Source: Pelomonas sp937871895
Lineage (GTDB): Bacteria > Pseudomonadota > Gammaproteobacteria > Burkholderiales > Burkholderiaceae_C
Length of the DNA: 64,000 nt
NCBI RefSeq assembly: GCF_046348265.1
Contig: NZ_JAXMEO010000016.1
Direction: 5' to 3' (one strand)
The notes below the pieces were generated by a model. That model was not told where the DNA came from. It was given only the letters and a program-made list of their open reading frames with translations, and made no database searches. Shown piece after piece: positions 1-8,086 of the stretch. Positions within the stretch are counted from its first letter, which is position 1. Every line of letters begins with the position of its first letter. The position numbers were made by a program, and so were the translations under genes.

Positions 1-147
1 TTCCCGCAGCGCGTGCGCTACGCGCGCTTGAGCGACAGCCACCTGGCGGCGAGCATCGAAGGCAGCCGCAACGGCCAGCCACGCCGCATCGATTTCGCCT
101 TCACACGTGCCGCCTGTGACAGCACCGGCGCGGAGTCGCCCCGATGA
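1..147 (+). CDS. DUF6265-like protein, C-terminal end only
   Basis: The window opens inside an ORF whose last 48 codons are visible, beginning FPQRVRYARLSDSHLAAS and containing IEGSRNGQPRRIDFAF. The FPQR...IEG...RIDF pattern matches my memory of the C-terminal end of DUF6265 proteins (small beta-barrel-like proteins of unknown function). The TGA stop overlaps the ATG of the next gene by four bases (ATGA), so the two are probably co-transcribed and translationally coupled. The start lies outside the window and no function can be assigned. Confidence 0.6.
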   Translation, partial: FPQRVRYARLSDSHLAASIEGSRNGQPRRIDFAFTRAACDSTGAESPR

Positions 148-1031
148 CCGCACCCCAGCGGGCCGTGGTCTGGACAACCTGGCTCGACCGTCTGGCGCCC
201 CCCGCCTTCATCTTCATCTGGGCCACCGGCTACCTGGCCGCCAAGGCCGCCGCGCCGCATGCCGATGCGCTGACCTTCCTCGTCTGGCGCTATGCCGGCG
301 TCGTGGCCTTGATGGTCTGCCTGGCCGTGCTGGCGCGCGCGCCCTGGCCGAGCCGACGCGAGTGCCTGCACCTTGCCGTGGCCGGCATCGGCATCCAGGC
401 GCTCTACCTGGGCGGGGTGTGGGTGTCGATCCGGCATGGGTTGTCGGCGGGCATGGCCGCCCTGATCGTCAACCTCCAACCGGTGCTGGTGGCGGCGCTC
501 GCGCCGCTGGTGGGTGAGCAGGTGAGTCGCCGTCAGTGGGCCGGCGTCGTGCTGGGCCTGGCAGGGGTGCTGCTGGTGGTGTCACACAAGCTCGGTTTTG
601 GCGCCGGCCAGGCGCTGCCCTTGCTGCTTTGCGTGCTGGCCTTGCTGGGCATCACCGGCGGCACGCTGTACCAGAAGCGCTTCGTGCCGCAGTTCGACCT
701 GCGCACCGGCCAGGTGGTGCAGTTCGCGGCCTCGCTGGCCGTGACCCTGCCCGTGGCCTGGCTGACTGAACCCATGCGCATCGACTGGGCCCTGCCCACC
801 GTGCTGGCCATGCTGTGGAGCGTTTTCGTGCTCACGGCCGGGGGCATCAGCCTGATGTTCTACATGCTGCGCCACGGCCAGGTCACGCGCGTTAGCAGCA
901 CCATGTACATCGTGCCCAGCCTGACGGCGCTGATGGCTTGGGCGCTGTTCGGCGAGACCGTGTCTGGCTTTGCGATCGCGGGCATGGGCGTGACCTTGGC
1001 GGGCGTCTATCTGGTGGTGGCTCGGCGCTGA
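144..1031 (+). CDS. EamA/DMT-family inner-membrane transporter
   Basis: The 295-residue protein is almost entirely hydrophobic, with about ten membrane segments in two repeated halves, the usual EamA layout. The first half has WATGYLAAKAAAPHADALTF, the classical first-helix motif followed by a loop, and the second half ends with the FGETVSGFAIAGMGVTLAGVYL type of signature. EamA proteins export metabolites or amino acids in exchange for protons; the substrate cannot be read from sequence. The start overlaps the stop of the upstream gene by four bases. A bidirectional terminator hairpin lies just after the stop. Confidence 0.85.
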   Translation: MTAPQRAVVWTTWLDRLAPPAFIFIWATGYLAAKAAAPHADALTFLVWRYAGVVALMVCLAVLARAPWPSRRECLHLAVAGIGIQALYLGGVWVSIRHGLSAGMAALIVNLQPVLVAALAPLVGEQVSRRQWAGVVLGLAGVLLVVSHKLGFGAGQALPLLLCVLALLGITGGTLYQKRFVPQFDLRTGQVVQFAASLAVTLPVAWLTEPMRIDWALPTVLAMLWSVFVLTAGGISLMFYMLRHGQVTRVSSTMYIVPSLTALMAWALFGETVSGFAIAGMGVTLAGVYLVVARR

Positions 1032-1042
1032 GGGCGGGCGAA

Positions 1043-1080
1043 GGCAAAAGAAAAGCCGGGCACTGCCCGGCTTCGTTTGG
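1043..1080. terminator. Bidirectional intrinsic terminator between convergent genes
   Basis: A perfect 9-bp stem (AAGCCGGGC at 1053-1061, GCCCGGCTT at 1065-1073) with a 3-base loop sits between the EamA stop (1031) and the PEP-CTERM stop (1106). It is preceded by an A-rich tract, giving a T-rich run on the minus strand, and followed by CGTTT on the plus strand. It can therefore end transcription from both sides, best on the minus strand. Confidence 0.8.
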
Positions 1081-1105
1081 AGTCCAAGCGGACCCAGCGG
1101 CGGTC

Positions 1106-1729
1106 TCAGGCCTTGCGGCGGCGGGCCAAGCCAGCGCCCAAGGCAGCCAGTCCGACCAGGGCCAGCGAGGCGGGTTCCGGGACATGGCCATCCGTGGGGG
1201 CGTTGAAGACGATGTTGTCGATCGACAAGCCGGTGCCGGTCGCGGGCCAGCCCGCCATCGTCGATTGCGCAAAGTCCACGCTGGTGAGGTTGTCAAAACC
1301 AAACACGCTGCAGGTGTCGAAGCTGTTGTCTGCGACGCAGCTGGCCGACACCGTGCCGCCGCCCAGCAGGTGACCCGTGACGTTGACGTTGTTGTCTGCG
1401 GTGCCGCGGAACAGATCAGCCACATCAAAGGCTTGCAGCGAGAAGGTGCTGCCGTCGGTCTGGCGCATGTTGAACTGCCCAGGCACCGAGCCGCGCGTAC
1501 CGGCCAGGCCGATCATCGCCGTGCCGTTGTTGTTGTAGCTGCCGGAGGACCAGAACGCGGCAGAAGCGACACCCCAGCCCGATGCGTTGAAGCTGAACGT
1601 GAAGCTCTCGACGGCAAACGTGGTGGAGAAGTTGTTCGGAACGCCTTCGAAAGTCAGAACGTCGGCCTGGGCGGCCAGGGAAGCCAGGGCGAGGAGGCTG
1701 GCGGCGACGAGGTTGGGCTTGTGAGTCAT
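1106..1729 (-). CDS. PEP-CTERM sorting domain protein
   Basis: The predicted 207-residue secreted protein starts MTHKPNLVAASLLALASLAA, a signal peptide, and ends with VPEPASLALVGLAALGAGL followed by RRRKA. That is the PEP motif, transmembrane helix and basic tail recognised by exosortase. The middle is rich in Ser, Thr, Asn and Gly and resembles the beta-sandwich style of extracellular matrix PEP-CTERM proteins; it has Cys pairs in CVADNSFDTCSVFGFDN. The ORF is open further upstream, but the signal peptide fixes the start at 1729. No exosortase gene is in the window. Exact function unknown. Confidence 0.85.
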   Translation of the reverse strand: MTHKPNLVAASLLALASLAAQADVLTFEGVPNNFSTTFAVESFTFSFNASGWGVASAAFWSSGSYNNNGTAMIGLAGTRGSVPGQFNMRQTDGSTFSLQAFDVADLFRGTADNNVNVTGHLLGGGTVSASCVADNSFDTCSVFGFDNLTSVDFAQSTMAGWPATGTGLSIDNIVFNAPTDGHVPEPASLALVGLAALGAGLARRRKA

Positions 1730-2017
1730 GAAGCGCTTTCGAGAGCGGTGAGGATGGCGAGTCAAGAGCAAAAGCTGGGCCAGCATCTCTAAGTCCTTGT
1801 CAAACTAGGGGGATGACAGAAATTCGCTGCGATGGCTGGTTGAACTGCCAAATCCGCCGACACCCCGGGTTCGGGGTGAGGCGCGGCCGAAGCCGGCGCT
1901 GGGGTTATTCGGTCCGGAGGCCTGTGCGCCAAGTGGTTGACGGCCTCGCTGCGCGCGACGCGGCTCGCGGCATCAGCCTGACGTTCTGCATGCGTGCGCC
2001 ACGCCCAGGTCACGCGC

Positions 2018-2662
2018 CTAGCGCCACGCCATGCAGTCGGCATGGGTGATCGCGACCAGGTTGATGCTGGGGTGGACCGTCGCGTTGCCGAGGAATTTGG
2101 CCGAGATCATGCAGGCCGCGTAGCCATGGGCATTGGAGGCTTGCAGCGCCTGCCCCAGCACGCGCTCGTCGTGGCCGGTGCCCACATGTCCGAGGGGCAA
2201 CAGACCGGCGTGGGTGTAGGAGTTGGCGCCGGCCCAGGCGATATCACGGAACTCCCGCAGGCCTTGCTTGAGCGCATCGGGCGCGTCCGAGGCCTCGATC
2301 TGGCGCAGCAGCACGCCGGGCAGGGGCAACTGGTTGGCCTGCTTCAAGGCCTCGTCGGTTTGTGGTGCCGCGAGCGCAGCGATCTCGGCGTCAGCCGCCG
2401 CGTGGGCCAGCCAGGCGGCGCGCAGCAATGCCTCGTGCTGCACGCGCAGCAGTGCCAGGGCCGGGTTCTCGAGCTTGCTGCTGAGCAGCAGCCGAATCGC
2501 CTGGCCGTGCGTCAGCACCAGGGCGCAAGCGTCCAGCGCGAGCCGCTCGCGCACGGCGCCGGGGACGTACTGCGCGCCCGCCTTGGCCAGCACTTCGCGC
2601 CAGCCAAGGTCCATCTCCTCGGAGCGCTCGAGCAACGTGCGCAGGCTGGTGCTGGTGGGCAT
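2018..2662 (-). CDS. Conserved hypothetical protein (DUF6988/DUF5677-like)
   Basis: The 214-residue, mostly helical soluble protein carries LENPALALLRVQHEALLRAA and, near the C-terminus, SYTHAGLLPLGH. Those features resemble the DUF5677/DUF6988 group of helical proteins, but I am not certain of the family. No signal peptide or membrane segment is seen. It starts 17 bp after the coaX stop on the same strand, so it is probably in the coaX operon. Function unknown. Confidence 0.6.
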   Translation of the reverse strand: MPTSTSLRTLLERSEEMDLGWREVLAKAGAQYVPGAVRERLALDACALVLTHGQAIRLLLSSKLENPALALLRVQHEALLRAAWLAHAAADAEIAALAAPQTDEALKQANQLPLPGVLLRQIEASDAPDALKQGLREFRDIAWAGANSYTHAGLLPLGHVGTGHDERVLGQALQASNAHGYAACMISAKFLGNATVHPSINLVAITHADCMAWR

Positions 2663-2679
2663 GAATGGCCGGGCAAGCG

Positions 2680-3441
2680 TCAGGTGCCGTGCTGCAGCGC
2701 CAGCAGGCCGTCAAAGATCAGGCCTTCGATCAGCTCGTGCGGCACGTCGAGCGCGGGCGAGACCTTCCAGCCGGCGCCGCCCGTCATCAGCACCAGGGGC
2801 GCGCGGCCTTCGCGGGCCTGCAGGTGGCGGTAGAGCCGCTCGATGGCCCCAGTGATGGCGTAAGTGCCGCCGCTGGTCAGCGCGTCACTGGTGTTGGTGG
2901 GGAAGTCGCGCACCTCGCCGGTGGGGACGCGCAGGCCGGCCGTGCCGCTCTCCAAGGCGCGCAGCATGATGCCGTGGCCCGGCAGGATCAGCCCGCCCAG
3001 GTAGTGGCCGTCGCTTGAGAGCGCTTCCACCGTCACGGCCGTGCCCACCATCACCACCAGCACCGGCCCGCCAAAGCCCCGCTGCCGCGCGTGGGCACGG
3101 GCGCCGATCACCGCCACCCAGCGGTCGGCGCCGAGGCGGGTCGGGTGGTCATAGCCATTGGTGACGCCGCCGGCCTGCGTGCTCGGCACCACCCAGCGTG
3201 GCGCCACGTCCCAGCGGTCCATTTGTTCTTCGACACGCCGACGCACCGCATCGCTGGCCACATTGCTGCCGAGCATGGCGCGCGGGGCGGCCAGGTGCTG
3301 CCAATCGTCGTCGGCCAGGCGGTCGATGTTCTCGATGAAGACGGCGCCTTGCCGCTCGGGCGATGCACCCGGCCGTGCATCGTCTGCGTACAGGGCCCAT
3401 TTGAGGCGGGTATTGCCGATGTCGACTGCGAGAAAGCTCAT
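2680..3441 (-). CDS. coaX: Type III pantothenate kinase
   Basis: CoaX phosphorylates pantothenate, the first step of coenzyme A synthesis. The 253-residue protein begins MSFLAVDIGNTRLKWALY, the phosphate-1 motif of the ASKHA fold. It has the GADRWVAVIGARAHA segment that binds pantothenate, VMVGTAVTVEALSSDG (phosphate-2, catalytic region) and GGLILPG. All expected motifs are present and the length is normal. In many beta-proteobacteria coaX follows birA; here birA is absent and the gene lies between a cupin gene and a helical hypothetical gene, all on the minus strand. Confidence 0.95.
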   Translation of the reverse strand: MSFLAVDIGNTRLKWALYADDARPGASPERQGAVFIENIDRLADDDWQHLAAPRAMLGSNVASDAVRRRVEEQMDRWDVAPRWVVPSTQAGGVTNGYDHPTRLGADRWVAVIGARAHARQRGFGGPVLVVMVGTAVTVEALSSDGHYLGGLILPGHGIMLRALESGTAGLRVPTGEVRDFPTNTSDALTSGGTYAITGAIERLYRHLQAREGRAPLVLMTGGAGWKVSPALDVPHELIEGLIFDGLLALQHGT

Positions 3442-3517
3442 CCGTCAGAGGGCCGCTAGAAGAGGCCAGCAGCCTAGCAGCCCTCGTCCACTTGCCCGCT
3501 CGGGGCTTGTGCCGATC

Positions 3518-3889
3518 TCAGGCGGGGTCCGACAAGCGCTCGTAGCCCGCCGCTGCGGGCGTGACGACCGAGATGAACTGCAGCACTTCGTTGCCGTGGT
3601 TGTAGACGCCGTGGACCGAGCCAGGGCCGGCGATGGCGATGTCACCGGGCTTCAAGGGACGGGTGTCGCCCTCGGCGTTGGTCTGGTAGAGGCCCTGGCC
3701 CGAGAGCACGGTCCAGGTGTCCTGGCCGGCAGGGTGGATGTGGGCGGGGATGCGCTGCCCGGGCTGCACGTACCAGGCGACGACCACGGCCTCTGGGGTC
3801 TCGACGACGACGGAGCGCACGGGCTCCTCGTCGGCCGGCGTCATGTAGGCGGCGCTCGGGAAGATTCGGCGGCTGGGCATCACGGGCAT
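3518..3889 (-). CDS. Small single-domain cupin protein
   Basis: The 123-residue protein has both cupin motifs: GQRIPAHIHPAGQDTW (HxH metal ligands, with Asp where Glu is usual) and PGDIAIAGPGSVHGVYN (the second motif with its His). This is a mononuclear-metal beta-barrel fold, used by isomerases, dioxygenases and sensors. Nothing shows the substrate. It lies about 70 bp downstream of nasA and 76 bp upstream of coaX, all on the minus strand, so read-through from the nitrate operon is possible. Two starts (MPVMPSRR or MPSRR) are equally plausible. Confidence 0.75.
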   Translation of the reverse strand: MPVMPSRRIFPSAAYMTPADEEPVRSVVVETPEAVVVAWYVQPGQRIPAHIHPAGQDTWTVLSGQGLYQTNAEGDTRPLKPGDIAIAGPGSVHGVYNHGNEVLQFISVVTPAAAGYERLSDPA

Positions 3890-3959
3890 CTTTGGTCAAG
3901 CTCGATGCCAGAGGCAATGCAAGAAGTGCACCGCCAGACGGCCCGCAGCGCGTGCAAAT

Positions 3960-6743
3960 TCACGCGGTACCGGGCTGCGCTTCCAGCGCTGCAGCCGACG
4001 GGCTCGCCGGCGTCAGCGCGACCAGCCGACGCAGGCTGGGCAGGCAGGAGCCGCATTGGGTGCCGCAGCGCTTCTCGGCCTGCAGCTGCGCCAGGCGCTC
4101 CGCAGGGCTGCCGGTGCAGCGGGCCAGCGTTGAGACGATGGCGTCCTCGCGCACGTCGAAGCAGTTGCACACCTGCGCGCTGGCGGTCGGCTGCTGGCCT
4201 TGCGGCGGGCTGCCGGGCGAGAGCAACCAGCGCCCCATGGGCGCGGCGGCCGCGCGGGAGCGCCAGAGATCGGTGAGCCAGGCGCCTTCGTCGTACTGCC
4301 CCACGCGCAGCAGGGCCTGGACCGGGGCGGTCGTCATGTCGCCCTCATGCAGACGCAGCAGGCGCAGGCGGCCCCGCGCGCCATCGGCATAGCGCAGGGC
4401 GCCCGGGCCTTGCAGGCCGAGCAGGCTGCTGAGGCGCTCGACGACTTCGGGGCTCGGTGTCTCGGCGCAGGCGGCCTCAAAGCTCAGGCCCGACCAGCCG
4501 CTGGGCGCACCGGGCACCGGCAGGCATTCGGCAAACGCAAAGCCCGGCAGCAGGCTGCGCAGCGCCGCACGCAGCGCGGCCGCGTCAGCAGCAGGCACCC
4601 AGGCGCAGGCGCTCAACCGCCACGGCAGGCTGGCGGACCTGACGCTGACGGCGCTGAACTTGAGTTCGGGCTGGCGCGAGTCCGGGCAGGTGGCCTTGGC
4701 GGTGAGGGCATTGACGCCAGTGGCGAGGAACTCGTCGCCCCAGTGCATGGCCATGTCGGCACCCGCCGGGGGCAGGCGGTCGTCCAGCTTGAGCGGCACG
4801 ACCACGCGGCCGCGGCTGGAGGCCACTTCCACCAGTTCGCCATCGGCGAGGCGGCGGCGCGCGGCGTCTTGCGGGTGCAGGCGCAGCAGCGGGCGGCCTT
4901 CGTGGGCGAAGAGCCCGGGCACGGTGCCGCTGCGGCTCATGCCATGCCATTGGTCGCGCAGGCGGCTGGTGGTGAGGGCAAAGGGCCGCTCGGCGGTGGT
5001 GCGCTCGGCCGTGGGGCGGAAGGGACTGGCCACGAAGCGTGCGCGGCCGTTGGGCGTGGCGAAGTGGCCGTCGGTGTAGAGCCGCGGCTGCGGGCCGTCG
5101 ACATAGGGCCACTGCTGCGGGCCGTCGTCGTCCAGCACGGCCCAGCTCAGGCCGCTGATGTCGAGGTCGCGGCCGGCGGTTGCCGCGCGGTGTTCGAGCC
5201 ACAGGGCCTCGGCGCTGTCTGCGGTCAGGCGCGGCGCGCGGCCGAGCAAGGCGTCGATGCGCGCGGCGACGCTGCGGGCGATCTCCCAATCGGGGCGGGC
5301 CTCGCCCACCGGCGGCACGGCGGCGCGCACCCGGCTGATGCGGCGCTCGCTGTTGGTGACCGTGCCTTCCTTCTCGCCCCAGGTGGCGGCGGGGAGCTGG
5401 TAGTCGGCAAAGCGGGCGGTGGCGGTGTCGGCAAACGCTTCTTGCAGGATGACCAGCTCGCAGCGCGACAGCGCGGTCTGCACCAGGGTCTGGTCGGGCA
5501 AGGATTGGGCGGGGTTGGTGCAGACGATCCAGAGCGCCTTGATCTCGCCGCGCGCGGCGGCTTCGAACATCTCGACGGCGGTGTGCCCGGGCTTGCCGGG
5601 CAGGCCAGCCACGCCCCACAGGGTTTCGATCTCGGCCCAGTCTTCAGGCCTTTTCGGGTCACGGTGGCCCGGCAGCAGCGTGGCCATGCCGCCGCTCTCG
5701 CGGCCGCCCATGGCATTGGGCTGGCCGGTCAGTGAGAAGGGCCCAGCCCCCGCGCGCCCGATCTGGCCGGCGGCCAGGTGCAGGTTGATGAGCGCGGTGT
5801 TCTTGGCGGTGCCAGCGCTGCTTTGGTTGAGCCCCATGGCGTAGAGGCTGAGGCTGCGCGGGCTGGCGGCAAACCACTCCGCCGCCTGCCAGATGGCGGC
5901 TTCAGGGACGCCGCAGGTCTGCGCCGCGCGGGCGGGGGTCCAGTCGCGCACCAGGGCCTTGAGGGCTTCAAAGCCCTCGGTGTGCTGGGCGATGAAGTCG
6001 GGCGCCGTGTGGCCGTTCCAGATGATGGCGTGCAGCAGGCCGTGGCACAGGGCCACGTCAGTGCCGGCGCGGATCTGCAGGTGCAGGTCGGCCAGCTCGG
6101 CGGTCTCGGTGCGGCGCGGGTCGATGACGATGAGCTTGCGCGGCTCACCCGCAGCGAGCTTGCGTTCACGCGCGGCTTCGAGCCGGCGGAACAGGATGGG
6201 GTGGGCCCAGGCCGGGTTGGCGCCGCTGATGAGCACGCAGTCGGCCAGCTCGATGTCCTCGTAGCTGCAGGGCGGCGCATCGGCCCCGAGGCTCTGCTTG
6301 TAGCCGACCACGGCCGAGCTCATGCACAGCCGCGAGTTGGAGTCAATGTGCGGTGTGCCGATGACGGCGCGGGCCAGCTTGTTGAAGGCGTGGTAGTCCT
6401 CGGTCAGAAGCTGGCCGGAGATGTAGAAGCCGATGGCCTCCGGCCCATGCGCCTCTCGCAAGGCGAGCAGCTTCTCGGCGATCTGCTGCTCGGCCTGGTC
6501 CCAGGGCAGCGGCTGGGGCGCGGCGCTGCGGTCGGGCCGCACCAGCGGCTCACGCAGGCGCTGGGTCTGCAGCACGACCGGGCTGGCCGTGAGGTGCAGG
6601 TTGGTGCCCTTGGTGCACAGGCGGCCGAAATTGGCGGGGTGGTCGGGGTCGCCCCGCACGCCGGTGATCTGGCCGGCTTCATGCTCGATCACGACACCGC
6701 AGCCGACGCCGCAGTAGGGACAGGTGGACTTGGTCTCAGCCAT
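3960..6743 (-). CDS. nasA: Assimilatory nitrate reductase, catalytic subunit
   Basis: This enzyme reduces nitrate to nitrite in the cytoplasm for nitrogen assimilation. The 927-residue protein opens MAETKSTCPYCGVGCGV; these Cys residues plus GRLCTKGTN bind a [4Fe-4S] cluster. Molybdopterin guanine dinucleotide domains follow (ADCVLISGANPAWAHPILF, KLIVIDPRRTETAELADLHL). The C-terminus has a BFD-like [2Fe-2S] domain, CNCFDVREDAIVS with CGTQCGSC, as in Klebsiella-type NasA. The reading frame extends upstream through TTG codons, but ATG at 6743 places the Fe-S motif at the usual distance from the start. It is the last nitrate gene of the nirC-to-nasA operon, 36 bp after nirD. Confidence 0.95.
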   Translation of the reverse strand: MAETKSTCPYCGVGCGVVIEHEAGQITGVRGDPDHPANFGRLCTKGTNLHLTASPVVLQTQRLREPLVRPDRSAAPQPLPWDQAEQQIAEKLLALREAHGPEAIGFYISGQLLTEDYHAFNKLARAVIGTPHIDSNSRLCMSSAVVGYKQSLGADAPPCSYEDIELADCVLISGANPAWAHPILFRRLEAARERKLAAGEPRKLIVIDPRRTETAELADLHLQIRAGTDVALCHGLLHAIIWNGHTAPDFIAQHTEGFEALKALVRDWTPARAAQTCGVPEAAIWQAAEWFAASPRSLSLYAMGLNQSSAGTAKNTALINLHLAAGQIGRAGAGPFSLTGQPNAMGGRESGGMATLLPGHRDPKRPEDWAEIETLWGVAGLPGKPGHTAVEMFEAAARGEIKALWIVCTNPAQSLPDQTLVQTALSRCELVILQEAFADTATARFADYQLPAATWGEKEGTVTNSERRISRVRAAVPPVGEARPDWEIARSVAARIDALLGRAPRLTADSAEALWLEHRAATAGRDLDISGLSWAVLDDDGPQQWPYVDGPQPRLYTDGHFATPNGRARFVASPFRPTAERTTAERPFALTTSRLRDQWHGMSRSGTVPGLFAHEGRPLLRLHPQDAARRRLADGELVEVASSRGRVVVPLKLDDRLPPAGADMAMHWGDEFLATGVNALTAKATCPDSRQPELKFSAVSVRSASLPWRLSACAWVPAADAAALRAALRSLLPGFAFAECLPVPGAPSGWSGLSFEAACAETPSPEVVERLSSLLGLQGPGALRYADGARGRLRLLRLHEGDMTTAPVQALLRVGQYDEGAWLTDLWRSRAAAAPMGRWLLSPGSPPQGQQPTASAQVCNCFDVREDAIVSTLARCTGSPAERLAQLQAEKRCGTQCGSCLPSLRRLVALTPASPSAAALEAQPGTA

Positions 6744-6779
6744 CGGGGGGCGCAACAACAGCCGGGTCGGGCGACCTGC

Positions 6780-7163
6780 TCAGGCCGCCACGATGCGAAT
6801 CTTGGGACCAGCCTGCGGCGCGGGCAGGTCGATGCCGAGGGCGTCAAGCTCGGACTGCAGCAGGTAGACCGCACCACCTTCGATCTTGACCTCGAAGTGC
6901 GGCGTGCAGCCTTCATCGGGCTCCTTGGCGCAGCCGTTGTCCAGGCCAATCGTCCAGTTGTGCAGCGGGCAGGCCACGCTCTTGCCAAAGACGATGCCCT
7001 GGCTCAAGGGGCCACCCTTGTGGGGGCAACGGTCCAGCAGGGCGAAGACCTCGTTCGCGTCGTTGCGGAACACGGCCACGTCCATGCCGGTGGGGCGGGC
7101 GACTCGGCGCGAGCCGAGCATGGGGATCTCGTCGACGAGGCAGATGCGGGTCCAGGTGCTCAT
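6780..7163 (-). CDS. nirD: Nitrite reductase (NADH) small subunit
   Basis: NirD is the partner of NirB in cytoplasmic NADH-dependent nitrite reduction to ammonium. The 127-residue protein is a Rieske-fold domain, and here the cluster ligands are intact: CPHKGGPL followed 14 residues later by CPLHNW, the C-x-H ... C-x2-H pattern of a [2Fe-2S] Rieske centre. Some enterobacterial NirD proteins lack these ligands. The start is 8 bp downstream of the PilJ-like gene stop, consistent with an operon. Confidence 0.93.
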   Translation of the reverse strand: MSTWTRICLVDEIPMLGSRRVARPTGMDVAVFRNDANEVFALLDRCPHKGGPLSQGIVFGKSVACPLHNWTIGLDNGCAKEPDEGCTPHFEVKIEGGAVYLLQSELDALGIDLPAPQAGPKIRIVAA

Positions 7164-7171
7164 GGTGTTCT

Positions 7172-8086
7172 CTATGCCAAAAGTCGGGCGTACTGCCCGG
7201 TCACGGTTTCCATCACGGCAAGCAGGTTCTCGCTCGCCAAAAAGCTTTCAGAGGCGGCGCGCTGGCCGTGGCTGGTGCCGCCCAGCGCGGCATCCAGAAA
7301 GATCCATTGCGAGGCCGCGAGCTGCAGGTTGGCCTGGATCTCGGGCGTGGTTTCGGGGGCGCTTTGCAGCACCCGCATCGCGGCGCGGAAGTCGTTGCGC
7401 GCCACGCCCATCTCGGTGCGGATCAGCGCGCGGTCCACGCCATGCTCCTCAGCCAGGTAGAGCATGGCCAGGCGCTGCGAGAGCATGCGCTGGCGGCCGG
7501 CCAGGTTGATCAGCTTGGCGCTGGCGGCGTCGGAGCGTTTTTCCAGCTGGCCGGTGGCCTGATGTGCGAGTTTGAGCACCTCGCCTGCCAGCGGGATCAC
7601 GGCGTTGACGCGCGCCGGCGTGACCGGCAGCTCGTCGAGGCGCTGCTTCAGCACGGCCGCTTGCTTGCCAAGCTGCTCATAGGTCGAAGCGATCTCGGGC
7701 GTGGGCGCAAAGGCCCGCAACTCGGCCAGCTGTTGGTCAAAGCGCTGCCGGCTGGCATCCAGGATCTTGTGCGCGCGGCCCTCGATGTCGGGCAGCGCCA
7801 GCCCCAGCCAGGCCTTGGCCATGCGCTGGCTCAGCATGCGCTGCGCGCCGGCCTTGTTGATGGCCTCACCCAGGTCGCGGATGCGCGCCAGCGCAGGCAG
7901 GCCGGTGGCCACGCCCGCCAGCAACAGCGTGCGCCGCAGCAATTTCGGGCCGAGCGCCGGGCCGCCCCAAGCCGGCCCGTCGGGGGTGGTCGGCGGCTCA
8001 ATGCCGCAGGCCACCTCGTCCCCTCGGGGGACCGGCCAGGCTCGCCCGCGTTCAGCGGGGTGAGCTTGGACGAGGGGTCGGCACAT
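7172..8086 (-). CDS. PilJ-like (type IV pili MCP N-terminal) double-domain protein
   Basis: The protein has two copies of a helical sensor module marked by AGAQRMLSQRMAKAWLGLAL and NLAGRQRMLSQRLAMLYLAE. This is the QRMLSQR signature of the PilJ-type N-terminal domain, which is related to nitrate/nitrite-binding sensor modules. It lies between nirB and nirD. The ATG at 8086 overlaps the nirB stop (TGATG), but the first 45 or so codons are then a translated dispersed repeat. A TTG at 7942 would instead give LLRRTLLLAGVATGLPALA, a good export signal, directly before the sensor domain. I favour the TTG as the functional start but list the longer frame. It may be a periplasmic nitrate/nitrite binding protein; that is inference. 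Confidence 0.75.
   Translation of the reverse strand: MCRPLVQAHPAERGRAWPVPRGDEVACGIEPPTTPDGPAWGGPALGPKLLRRTLLLAGVATGLPALARIRDLGEAINKAGAQRMLSQRMAKAWLGLALPDIEGRAHKILDASRQRFDQQLAELRAFAPTPEIASTYEQLGKQAAVLKQRLDELPVTPARVNAVIPLAGEVLKLAHQATGQLEKRSDAASAKLINLAGRQRMLSQRLAMLYLAEEHGVDRALIRTEMGVARNDFRAAMRVLQSAPETTPEIQANLQLAASQWIFLDAALGGTSHGQRAASESFLASENLLAVMETVTGQYARLLA
7948..8078 (-). repeat. Dispersed repeat R1, copy A
   Basis: This is one of four copies in the window of a GC-rich repeat. Shared landmarks are GCCGAGCGCCGGGCCGC, a central GGCTCAATGCCGC-like block and a CCCCTCGGGG palindrome. Copies A to C also share a CTCGCCCGCGT-CAGCG stem. Copy A lies exactly at the nirB/PilJ-like gene boundary and is open in the frame of the downstream gene. 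Other copies are near 17793, 35595 and 57859. Confidence 0.75.

Noticed and set aside
4200..7460. Long plus-strand open frames over nasA and nirD
   Set aside because: They are mirror frames of strongly conserved minus-strand genes, rich in Gly, Ala, Arg and His, with no family features.
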